Assembly (NCBI GenBank): GCA_000697665.1
Contig: KL197724.1
Coordinates: 125,991-189,990, forward strand
Direction of reading: 5' to 3'
Length of the DNA stretch: 64,000 nucleotides
DNA from: Jaapia argillacea MUCL 33604
Lineage: Eukaryota; Basidiomycota; Agaricomycetes; Jaapiales; Jaapiaceae
The position numbers and the translations under genes are program-made. Of this stretch, positions 11,720 through 21,826 are shown piece after piece. The notes under the pieces are model-generated. The model was not told the origin of the DNA. It ran no database searches and saw only the letters and a list, made by a program, of their open reading frames with translations. Position 1 is the first letter of the stretch. Every line of letters starts with the position of its first letter.

Positions 11720-12825
11720 CACAAATGTGATCCTTTCGTGACGAGACGCGCATTTTCTGCCCCATTACCGACCAATTTCCTCGCAACAATCTTGTATGGT
11801 GCTGACTATTGATGGCGCTGATTCTGATGATGAGTGCATTGCTGGCAACAACCCCTCCGACGACTCTGACGGTGACTGAACAGTCTCTTCCTTGAATTTC
11901 GACCTTGAATGGGGCCCCGGGACGACTTGCACCACGGCCTTACACCCCAACCCAGATAGCAGCCGAGAGGCCAAGACCTGCTACTGAGGTTACTTGTAGT
12001 CCTTAATGTGCTTCATGACCTTGGTATGGATTCGTCATTCTTCTTGGATGCCGTGCTGTTGTGGGGTGATGAGCCACCTTCAAATCCAAAGGTACCATGT
12101 GAGAGGACAACACTCGTGTGGAGTAGAGAGCCACCTGCGATACTCCTCCATTGCCGCTGACCACCCCGTCAGCTGGATCACTGTAAGACCTTGCGCAGTT
12201 GCTGGGGAAAGTGTTCAAGGAGTTGGTGGTGGATTGCTCGGTGTTTGATTGTGGACCACGAAGTTGGGGAGGTTATGCAGATGATGCAAAATTCCCGTTT
12301 CGTGCGTCGTAGCGTCATCTGACTGTGTTTTTGTTCATGAAGTCTGAATGCCGCTCCACGCTTTTGCGTGCCGCTCCCAGTTGCCAGGTGAAGTAAGAGA
12401 CAGGTTTCCTCTGATGGACACACCAATATCGCATTGAAGGTCTTGCGGGGAGTGCAGGCAAGTGCAGATGACTTTCCGTTGCCCATTCCAGCTAAGTATC
12501 AATTCCCTGTTCCGTCTGGAGAGGGAGGCCTGAACAATATTCGGTTGGTGTCTGCGATGTGCGTATCATGTCTAGTCTTAATTACAGGCATCAGACATCC
12601 GCTGGCAGGTTGCCACAGAATCATGTTTTTTGGGAGTTCCAGTGGCCTTCAGTTGTACACTTGTGAGGTCGTTGTAGGAGTATCTGTACATCTCATGTGA
12701 CAGCCGAACAGCAGAAATGACTATAAAAGCACAGTGATGACCAGAAACAACAATTTATGATAGAGAACAACAAAGGATAAAGCTCCGTCAACACAGGACA
12801 TCTAGGTCACGAATCATGTGCAGTC

Positions 12826-12929
12826 ACTGACCCAGGGGAAACACGACAAAACTCACCAGACCGTACACAACTCGGGTGCTCCCGAGTTTTCAACTCTGCT
12901 CACGTGTACGGTCTGGCCACATGAGACTA
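12826..12929 (-). repeat. Right TIR of the nested Mutator-like element
   Basis: Reverse complement of 11616-11719, including the same internal palindromes. It is followed directly by the second copy of the 9-bp target duplication AGAATTATG at 12930-12938. Confidence 0.85.
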
Positions 12930-13111
12930 AGAATTATGCGGAATCACGAATTCTGTTCCAGCGCTCTGGAATCGCGCCACACCGCGGGTAGTTGGTACCT
13001 GAGGCTGCCAGCAATATTCTAAGTAATACTGTAAATGTAATTCAAAATAAAATTGCCTTCGCTCCACGGTGTGCTCGAGTCCCTGTTGCAAAAGCCTTGC
13101 AAATCAACGAG

Positions 13112-14696
13112 ATGTCGGACACTCAGGGCAAGAACAAACTCATTGCTTTCGGAATTCACTTGACTGTTTACTCCCCCCAACCTGTACTTGCATCTGGGAA
13201 AAAATCTCAGGCCAAGCCTAAGGCTTTGATGAAATTGAAAGAACTCGAGTTTGCGATTGCTGCTGACAACTACACTCTCTTCTTGCAAGCAGTCCTGGAC
13301 TGTTGCGGCCTACAAAAATTCCACGCGACTGCCAGACAGCCATACCCATTCAAATACACATTTGCATCACCCAAATTGTACGTCATCTTGGTGTTATTGC
13401 AGACTTCTTCTGGTTGTAACACCACATATAGGAAGTCTGTCACACCTCTCGACATCGAGAACCAGGCTGAGTACAATGGGATGGTTCAGGCTATCCAAAA
13501 GGAGGGTCCACAAAAGGTTACGATTCTTGTTGACTCGAATGAAATCAAGGCAAAATGCCGTGTTGGTGTGAGTTTTGTATTTCTTCCCCCAGTTCATGAC
13601 TTTGGACTCACATTAGCCCTGTAGGCTGATGAGGATGTTGATAGTGATGACAGTGGGAATGATGGTGTTGAGGTATGTCTTTGTGCTCAGTTTTTCGAGT
13701 CTCACCTCTGAGAGACAATAGGAGATAGGTGAGTACAAGAATGTGACCGACCTCAACTTGCAGTGTGCAAAGTGGCACAAGGAGCTTATGCATGTTCATA
13801 ACAAGGTCAAGGGGGAGTTTTGGTCCTGTCCTACCAATGACCCTAAGGACAACATCAAGATTACTCCTGCTCGGTGCCGAACTTGGTGTCTTGCGATCAT
13901 GAGTATAATTTCTTCTCTCTTTGTTGATATTCTCTCTCATATTCTATTGTAGATTTCTGCAAAAGCAACCATCAACCATCCCCCTAATTCAGATGAATTT
14001 GACCCTGAGAAACACAAGGCTGCTCTCCATCTGGACCATCAGACACCTTCGACACCCACAGCTGGCAATCAATTTACTCCATTTGCCGACACAATTACTT
14101 CTGTCACTTCCCTTGCTGCAGCAATGTTGGGCTGTACCACACCAATCCTTCCTGAAACGCCAACCTGTCCTTGCACTCAACATCTTCCAATTGAGCTGGG
14201 ATCATCTCCTCCAGCACCTAGTCCTTCACATCTTGGTCACTTTCTCACATATGCTCAGGACTGCCTTGGTGTTCGCAATGCCCTCAGCTTTGAGGACAAG
14301 ATGGCAGAGCACAGTTATGGTCCTGATATCCTCCATGAAGTCCCAAAGGCTGATCTTACTGCCCTCAGAATCCTAGCTGGAGATGTCATATGACTCCAAA
14401 ATGGTAGTCAAAAGTGGTGGAAAGGGCCGGATGTGAAGAGGAAACAATCTGAATCGAGTATTGCAGAAGTTTGGGGGAGGGATGATAAAAGGGTACAGTA
14501 TGAGGTTATCTTTGCTGCAGGAGGTGGGAATTGTTTCACAGCAGGGCCACTTGAGTCTGGTAACCCTTGTCCTAACGGTGATGTGTTCAACTATTTCAAT
14601 GAAGCCCTCAGTGAGATGGTTCCCATTCCTCCTGGTTATCAGGCACCTATGCAAAGTGTTGAAGAGGAGATGGCAAGAGAAGCTGGCTGGGAGTAG
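13112..14696 (+). pseudogene. Accessory gene of the Tc1/mariner element, function unknown
   Basis: A multi-exon reading frame starting MSDTQGKNKLIAFGIHLTVY at 13112 and ending at the TAG at 14694-14696. The exons (about 13112-13567, 13624-13671, 13722-13900, 13953-14696) join with proper GT..AG introns. Recognisable stretches are LHLDHQTPSTPTAGNQ, FEDKMAEHSYGPDIL, QKWWKGPDVKRK and a C-terminal block YEVIFAAGGGNCF..GPL..YFNEALSEMVPIPPGYQ. There is one in-frame TGA near 14391 (GDVI*LQNG), probably from CGA. I recall similar proteins, unnamed and highly repeated, in other Agaricomycete genomes; that is memory, not a search. It converges on the transposase gene and lies inside the same terminal repeats. 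Confidence 0.6.
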
Positions 14697-14785
14697 TATT
14701 CTATACATAGAGATGTCCATGTCACAGCAAGAAAGAAATTTGGTTTCTGAGATACTTATTTCATACATTCATGAAATCCTATAGA

Positions 14786-15908
14786 TTATATATATCCTGA
14801 GGAACTAAAGTATCCAAAGGCCTTCTTTGGGGTAATCTGATGACATGCACAACACATTGCCCACACAGATTTATCCAAGTGATGACAACACAGCCAAGCC
14901 TTGATAGAGGAAAAAGCTTGCTCGATTGGGTTGTAGTCGGGAGAGTAGGGTGGAAGAAAGACAAGTTTGCACTCTGGTTCCATGAATGAGATACAGCAGG
15001 GAAGAGAGAGAGGGAATTTGACTGACCTGCTTCATCTTCAATCACTTGCCTCACCTCCTCAGAATGATGAATGCTACAGTTGTCGAGGACAAGGACACTG
15101 TGTGGGCCTGGATATGGATTGGTAAGGGGAATCTATGCCAGCATCAGGGATTATACCAAGAAAGATCTGAGATTTCAACATACCACATGGTCACGCAAAA
15201 ATTGCACAAACCACTCTGAGGTCACCAAACCCTCAATAATATCATATGCGATGATCCCATCCATCGTCAGAATGGGGAGGATGGAGTACCGCTTCCCTCA
15301 CACAAATGGTTTGCTCTGCAAGCACCAGACACCCATCTGAGACCACCCTTTCCCCCGTCCTTGTGTTCACTCATCTTTTACAGCTTCATCTCCAAACATC
15401 AACATCTCAGGATTGGGAGCAACTGTGGCAATCATGTTCATGAAGAGAGCACATGCGTCTTCATTCCACTCCAATGCCTTTGCTGAGATCTTCTTGTTGG
15501 TGTAGATAGTGCGACGGAGTGTGCGAACAAGAGTTAGAATGGAGATATGGACGTGGCACTTCTCACGGAGCCTATCCTGGAGTTCGTCGAGATAGAGGGT
15601 ATTATCCTCAAGCAGGAGATTCTTGAGATAGTTGATATCAGGAGTCGTAAGTTTGCATTGTCAACCCCGAGTATGAGCAAACTGATTGTAGGTTATGCCA
15701 TGGCGGCGATGGTGTTCGAAAGTTTTGTATGCAAGTGACTTTTTGATCCCAAGAAGCCCACAGATTTCTTTGACAGAAAAGCCATCACTCCAGAGAACTG
15801 GAACCCTAGCTTTTAGGTCCTGTGAAACACTGCAAGGGGGCATTGATGTGGGGATGAGTGAGTCGTATTCAGACTGAAGCCACTCGATAACTACTGACAA
15901 CCGCAACA
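14786..15908 (-). pseudogene. DDE transposase of the Tc1/mariner element (DDE_3 type)
   Basis: The N-terminal helix-turn-helix lies in DLKARVPVLWSDGFSVKEIC / LLGIKKSLAYKTFEHHRRHG. It is followed by a linker (YLDELQDRLREKCHVHIS) and the catalytic domain: first Asp in LMFGDEAVKDE, second in LVLDNCSIHHSEE, and Glu in FLPPYSPDYNPIEQAF. Splicing out a short intron near 15026-14978 gives 35 residues between the second Asp and the Glu (D35E). An in-frame TGA directly after VKDE, where the family usually has Arg in DERT, and another downstream (PFV*GKRYS) show the copy is decayed. The start at 15908 is the first ATG of the helix-turn-helix exon group. Confidence 0.75.
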
Positions 15909-15983
15909 TAACAGAACAATAATTATTGTAAAGTCTCTCTCGGGAACTTCCCGCGACTTTCCCACCGTATGTTTGAGCCGCGT

Positions 15984-16021
15984 CGCAGAATTGCGATTCC
16001 GCATAATTCTGAAAACCGCTG
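15984..16021 (-). repeat. Right terminal inverted repeat of the Tc1/mariner element
   Basis: Read on the minus strand from 16021 it begins CAGCGGTTTTCAGAATTATG and continues CGGAATC..AATTCTG, matching the split left end. TA at 16022-16023 completes the target duplication. Confidence 0.8.
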
Positions 16022-16039
16022 TAACACAAACAACGCAAC

Positions 16040-17464
16040 CTACTAATATCATACTAGTATGAGTTCCTATTCCTCCAAGTCGAAACGAGAAATAAGCACA
16101 TAAATAGGCTGAGAATGTAAATCATCGATATGATCCACGAGACGGAGGGGGGATGGATGTCCTCCTGAAAGCAGCAGGGCAGCGTGGAAACCGCCATAGC
16201 AACAACAATCAGGCAAAGAAGTGCAACGAGAGAACGATATGACAAGGACTCCTACTTCAGAATCCTCTCCATCCACTCCAACTTGAGTAATCTCCCTGAT
16301 AAGCCCACTAACCTTCTTGGGCAAAAACACCGCTCTCTCCCCTATCCAAATACCACTCCTTCCACCCCCACCTTTCATAATATCTCCCTGATCACCCCCT
16401 CTAGAGCAAGGGGTAAGTTAAGACTGATCCGAGCAAGTTGAACGGGGAGTCGTGATCGGTTCGCGATATCGAAATAGGGGGAAGCGGAGAGATTGGGTTA
16501 GAGTGGATCAGGGTTAGGATACAAGTTTGGCAGACTGCTCAAGTGAGTGAGTATTGGGGCACCCGGCAGACGGTAGGACCGACGTACCCGAAGCTCTCTC
16601 TCATATTGGTTCAAGGTAATCGATAACGTCCCCTCCAAGTGGGAAAGAGGGATGCATATCCCTAAATATGTCTTCGGCCCACAAGTTACCTCCCATTCGT
16701 GTTGAGATCCATGAAGACGGCGGCCCTGTTTGAGACGTCAGAAACGGAACAGTGTGAAAAAAGAAAAGGGATAACGAGGAAGTTCTCTTTCGGGGCTCAC
16801 CAAATCCAGGATCAGGCAACTCTAAAAAGCTCGGCGGTGAAGGACTCGCACTGTACAATCTCCGAGTGGAAGGTTTGGATAGTACCCCGTTTGGCCGGCT
16901 AAGTAGACTTTTGGAAGGAAGAAAGGAGACGATGGAAGGAGGAATCCACTACTCGGGATGGACACCCCGACTCTGACTCAAATAAGCCCTCCTGAACGCC
17001 GTCTTTTCCTCGCCTTCGATTTCGGGATACCAAGAATTTTGTGTAGGTCATTGTGAGAAAAGACTTCGTTCAAGCCTCGTCAGAGTTCTTTCCTTTCGAG
17101 TCACTTGCCAGCGTCAGGCGAGCATTTTAATTGCGAGACTAAGGAGCTGGAAGGTGGTAGAGAAGATGAGGAACACCCTGGCTTGAATCAGAGGATTGGA
17201 TTCGGAGGAGTGCATAGTCCTCAAACTGTGGACAAGCCGTAACAAAGTATCGGAGTCTTTATCACAATCCTTGTCTTGTTCGTCACCAAAAAGGGCGTCG
17301 AGATTCGTACCACTGCTACCTGGTTCAACCTCCTCCCCGCCTCACCTCGATTTCAGAAAATCTCTGGAACCTAGGTCAATATGTACGATTTTCTCTACTG
17401 AATCGTTATTTTTAGAAACTCACCCCATCCTCCAGCTCCTTCTCTGCCTTCATTGACCATAGTC
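16040..17464. repeat. A-B spacer block, copy 1
   Basis: The spacer between A1 and B1, excluding the transposon. The same block recurs inverted at 46152-47751 and direct at 58456-60250. On the minus strand it holds conserved coding-like pieces: one reading ELPDPGFG before a GTGAGC splice-like site, one encoding AAVFMDLN, one reading FPLGGDVIDYL, and a hydrophobic end VSWIISMIYILSLFMCLF. No frame runs through all of them in any copy. The last 150 bp before B1 (with CGTCACCAAAAAGGGCG) are conserved upstream of B2 and B5 and are likely promoter and leader. Confidence 0.6.
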
Positions 17465-18706
17465 ATGTTCCCAGTTGAGCTCTGGGCGATCATCTTCAAG
17501 TTTGTTCAAAGCCCTCGAGATCTGTCCCAGATCTGTTCGATATCACGGACCTTTCGTCGCGAAGCTACTCCCCGTCTCTACCACTCAGTCGTGCTTTCCA
17601 GCGGCTGGGATCAGCTGCTGGCATTTTCTCGTGTGGTAACTAGAGAGGGAAAGCGTGTTGCGCGCCTCTCCATTGGAATTCATGGAAATCTTGACCGTTG
17701 CCGTATCTTAGTTGAGCAGAAACAATTGCTCAGAGCCATTTTACGCGCCCTACCCAACCTTCGTTTCCTGGACCTCTCCGCCGCAACCCCACATTCCATT
17801 GACTGTTGCTTCGCGTCGAGTATGTCGACAATGTTTGGTGGCTGCCAATTCCAACTGGAAGAGTTTCGTAATTCGGTTATCACCTTTGATCACACGATCG
17901 ACTTCCTCGCCACCCAATCTTCACTGCGCTCATGGGAACACCTGCCAGAGTCATTGTCTCATCGAGTCCGCCGCTTTGACGAATCTTTTCTTCCCGCCAT
18001 CTCCTCTGTGGACATCGACACAGACCTACTCATTCGATGTTTCAGCATCGCTCGACCCATTGAGCGGATGCACCTTCGGATTGGCGGAGGGCAGGAGGAG
18101 GTATTCTTTTTAGACCTCATCCAGGCCGTTGGTCTTTTTGGTCCTTCTTTGACCACATTATCTTTGGATGGGACATTGTGCTCCAGCGGAACAGTCACGG
18201 CGCTAGCCAGCGGTCTAGCTGAGGGGTTCTTGCCACATCTCGTGCATCTCAGTCTTAAGGATGATTACCTTACCGAAGACGATGATTTCCTAGAGGTGAT
18301 TGACCAGCACTCTTGATATGTATATAATCTTATCCTAACCCCCCAGTTTTGCTTTCCCCAACTCTAGGATTACCCCGTCGACTTTTCAACTGGGTTGTGT
18401 GAGCTTTGTGATTGCATTGCGCACTTTAAAACTCTGGAAACCTTCGTTTTCTCCCCACCTCACCTCACCGGCGACCCTTCTTGGTGGAGTATGGGAGTAT
18501 CTTCTCGTGCCCTCGCTCAAGTGGTAGCTCGCGCAATTTTTGCTTCGTGCGCATCTCTTCGTCTGGTTGCATTACCAGCTGGCGCTCGTTCATCGTTCGA
18601 GATCGCGTCTCCCGAGTTCGTCACTTACACTCGTGGGTCGGATGGCGACGCTCACGAAACAACTGAGGAAACCCTGAATCTCAATTCGTGGAAGACGCTT
18701 TCGTAG
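17465..18706 (+). CDS. F-box protein, family B copy 1 (B1)
   Basis: Two exons, 17465-18295 and 18368-18706, give 389 residues. The F-box starts at residue 2 (FPVELWAIIFKFVQSPRDLS) and continues SRTFRREATPRLYHSV. The solenoid part has LPNLRFLDLSA and a conserved SLRSWEHLPESL block. The 72-bp intron begins GTGATTGACC and ends ACTCTAG; the same intron is present in B2, B3 and B5, which supports it even though the donor is weak. The second exon carries FKTLETFVFSPP, LAQVVARAIFASCASLRLVA and ends NSWKTLS. Probable SCF adaptor. Closest relatives here are B2 and B5. Confidence 0.82.
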
Positions 18707-19642
18707 CCTCTTATCACACGGTTCTAGACTGCACGCCGACTTCCACTTTATCGATCACATCGGAGCAGATATCTCCTTCACAACCCCACATTTGTAGTAA
18801 TATCAAGGTCATCACCAAATTTATCACCCATCACTCAGCCATGTCGTTACCCATTCTACCAACACTCCTTCCCGACACTGATTAGATCTCGACGATGACG
18901 TACCCGATGAAGATGTCTCCTCCTACAACAACACATAGTCAGTCGACGACGTCTCGGGTTTCCAACAGCAAGGTGGTAGTGGACAACAGTTCGTGCTGTA
19001 CGAGTGATCCTAGCAGCACATCGGCTTGGCAGAGCTGTCAAAATGGTACATGAATCAACTATGCCGTTAAAGTGGTCAAGAACAATGGAGATTGAGAGTC
19101 GGATACCAGAATCTGAACGTGGAGAGCCAGGACCAGCGATGTTCTAGCGAAGACAATGAAGTCCACTGATCAAATCGAGACGGACAGCACATTCCTACGC
19201 TCTACGCCCCACACGACTCGCTGGTAAATACCGTTGGGAGTGCAAGTTCATGTGGCGAAATAGGACTCGCTTTACCACATCCGAAGAGGATTCTAACAGA
19301 CACACAAAACGATGAAAACCCGTTTGTCAACAACTCGAGACCACCCCTGCGCGCGGCGCCAGTTCCAGAGATTGACGGCAGTGAAATTCACAGGAGTAAG
19401 GACGACCATGGTATTCTGAAACGGGTACAGCTATAAGTGTGGATTCGGTTGATTCAATTATAATGATGATAATAATGTACTAGAGAAGCATCCGTGAGCC
19501 GAGGGCTCCGCACCCGTAAGGTCAAGCTCAATCAATTGAATGATGAAGATGCTGGTGCGTCTTGAACGGCACTTTCATATATGTTAGATAACAAGGTCCA
19601 TATTTCATGGAGCCGAGGTAGGGATGAAAACCATCAACCCGG
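18707..19642. other. Intergenic, no gene seen; AT-rich microsatellite
   Basis: Over 900 bp without a supportable gene. Bases about 19455-19485 are an AT-rich simple repeat (ATAATGATGATAATAATG). The stretch from about 19370 (GAAATTCACAGGAGTAAGGA) resembles 21675-21800, so it is the downstream arm of the C1/C2 tandem duplication. Confidence 0.5.
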
Positions 19643-21094
19643 TCAATAGGCATGCCTCGGCGGTCCATATCCTTCCAAATCCGCATACAGAGTCCTCAAC
19701 AATGAGATAACTTCCAAACAGCGAGGTTCTCCCAGAAGCCTGTTTTCCTTGTAGCGTACAACCACCGCTTTCTCAAGTGCTGTAGGCACTGAACATTCAG
19801 GAAATTCCCCCATCAATTCGTATGCAGGAGCAATGAAAGGGAGGATGGGACTTACGTTGATCACCTTTCGACCTCACATAAATCGTGATATCAAGGGAAG
19901 TTCGGGATTCTGGAACGCCCACACACTGGAGGGACGGGCATACCACCATCAACCTTTGGGCAAGCTGCGAGCTGTCCAATTCAGCACCGATACCACCCGA
20001 GGGATTCCACAGGAGCCACCAAATAGAGCCCCTCTCATCAGATGCTTTGTTATCATTTTGTCGCTGGATAAGGGGGCAAAGGACGAATGACTTCAGGGTG
20101 GAGAAGTTCGAGATCGCGCCCCAGAAAAGCGCGGAGGTATCTACTATACCGGCCTTTACAAGGATTTCTGGCTATAAGATTGGGTGTCAGAACTACATTT
20201 GAAGGTTTGAAAGGAATGTGACCGGATCCTTGTGGAACGCCAACTCATTCGAAGATATTGATCATGCAAAATCAGTTCCTTCAAATTAGGATAGCTCATG
20301 GAGGCGAGTTCGAGGACGTCCCTGGTCCTTGTCCGATGTCTGAAGGAGTGGAGACGATGTCTGGTAATGGTCAAAGATGCCAACGAGTCGTGGTGTACCC
20401 CCATAGATTCCCACAAATCACCGGTCGAAACAGGTAACGCCATCCTAGCTCTTGATAGTCTTCGTGTCCGCATGACCTCTGCAACATGTTCTGCATATCC
20501 ATGTGCGCACTCGAGGTTAGGCAAGATCCCAGCTGCGAGTCCGCCAAAAAAAGGATTTCCACAATTGAGGTCGACCATGCTCCATGATTCGATCGAGGGC
20601 TGTGCGTGTAGCAGACCTTCGAGGAGATCGTAATCGAACTTGCAGGTCTCGAGGATACGTAACCTGACCGGCCGGAATGTTGTGTCGATGTTCGATGTGT
20701 TGAAGCCGCGTGTAATCGCAGAGAGAAATAGACGTAGATCGTCATCCCTGATATACCAGGCATTGGACACGACGAGGGTGTCGAGCCGTCTAAGTCTTGA
20801 GAAACCCTGTTCTAATAAATCAAGTACGCGAGGGGTGGTCATCCAATCGACGAGGCAGATTTCGAGGATTTCGACGTTCCCCGCCACATCTTCCGTCGAT
20901 TTTGCGTCTCCGACGAAGTTGTTGAGGCAAATCTTCCCGTACAGTCTGTCTATGGGAACGACTGTGTGGCGATGGAGTAGGCGTCTGGCTTCACGGTGGA
21001 ATGGCTTGCATCGACACAGGGTAAGGACATCTTCTTTGGGGAGGTATTGGACTACGGAGGATATCAGTTCGGCTGGGAGAGAGAGGAGTGACAT
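19643..21094 (-). CDS. F-box protein, family C copy 1 (C1)
   Basis: Starts MSLLSLPAELISSVVQYLPK at 21094, an F-box followed by FHREARRLLHRHTVV. The long first exon has solenoid strands (LRRLDTLVVS, YPNLKELILHDQYLR). The second exon (about 20170-19860) encodes AGIVDTSALFWGAISNF, SIWWLLWNPSG and SSQLAQRLMVVCPSLQCVGV. A third exon, after a GTAAGTCCC intron, ends LYADLEGYGPPRHAY at 19643. C2 has the same structure. The first intron of C1 lacks the donor that fits C2; a donor at ATGA|GTTGGC restores frame but is not certain, so a mild splice defect is possible. Probable SCF adaptor. Confidence 0.72.
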
Positions 21095-21826
21095 GATGAA
21101 AGCAAGGGTGATGTTGGGAGTCTAGAGAGAGGGGTGATGAGTGAATGAGTGAGTGAAAAGTTGTGCATTTGTATGAATCGGGTGTAGCGTACGATCGAAT
21201 AAGGCAATTCATTGACGGTTTCGGAAACGGATTTCTTGATGAGGGAAAGTTGGTGGCAGCAGGTAAATGGGGCCACATAAGCTTCACAAGTCGGGCGAAG
21301 ACTTGTCGAGGTAACGCCTTGGGGAACAACAGACGGGAAGACAGCAATTAAAAGTGGGTGGATCGCCACACGAACAGGGGTTCGTATTCAACAGGTTCGG
21401 CCCAGTCAGGTTGATGAGCCCCGGAGCCGCTCTACAAAACCACAGACATTTCGCTGACAGCCTGAGAGTTGCTCCTCTTCCTCTAAGTCGTAGATCTCCC
21501 GCTTTGTTGAGAAATGCGGGGTTGAATCTACATCATCATATCTCTGATTAGGCCATGGTCTGATTGCGACGGGCGAGGACCTGAGGATATGCAGAATCAT
21601 GATGGATAGAGCCAAAAAATGTGACAGGGCGTGACGATATAGTACATACGCACCTTAGGGCATCAGCGCCAGATTGAAGCGGGGAAATTCACAGGAGTAA
21701 GGAGGATCATGGTATCAAGGAAGAGATACAACCAAAACAACGTAGTTAAGAAGCTGCGGTTAATTCAATTAAGTATGTTGGTATTGATAATGAATAATAA
21801 TGTATTGAAACCACCCGTAAGGTCAA

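Larger units (their letters stand above)
11616..12929. mobile_element. Non-autonomous Mutator-like element with long terminal inverted repeats
   Basis: A 1,314-bp element with terminal inverted repeats of about 104 bp (11616-11719 and 12826-12929), starting TAGTCTC and ending GAGACTA. It is flanked by a perfect 9-bp direct duplication AGAATTATG (11607-11615 and 12930-12938). Long TIRs plus a 9-bp target duplication are the signature of Mutator-like elements. The interior shows no transposase domain; short frames on either strand, for example a Ser/Asp-rich one near 11796-11878, are broken and unrecognised. Assignment rests on structure alone. The near-identity of the two TIRs suggests a fairly recent insertion. 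Confidence 0.8.
11596..16021 (-). mobile_element. Tc1/mariner-type DNA transposon with two genes, interrupted by a nested element
   Basis: The ends are inverted repeats beginning CAGCGRYTTTCAGAATTATG, each flanked by the dinucleotide TA (11594-11595 and 16022-16023), the target duplication of the Tc1/mariner superfamily. Inside lie a DDE transposase on the minus strand and an accessory gene on the plus strand, convergent. Removing the nested element and its 9-bp duplication leaves about 3.1 kb, longer than a minimal Tc1 element. The left terminal repeat is split after base 20 by the nested insertion, so this copy is probably immobile. It sits in the A1-B1 spacer; the equivalent spacer between A2 and B2 has no element. 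Confidence 0.85.

Noticed and set aside
11765-12486. Possible transposase fragments inside the Mutator-like element
   Set aside because: Frames are short and broken on both strands and show no recognisable catalytic or zinc-finger motif, so the element is treated as non-autonomous.
13019-13940. Minus-strand frames of about 70-110 codons in the Tc1/mariner element
   Set aside because: They are antisense to the accessory gene, which has proper introns and a long protein-like reading.
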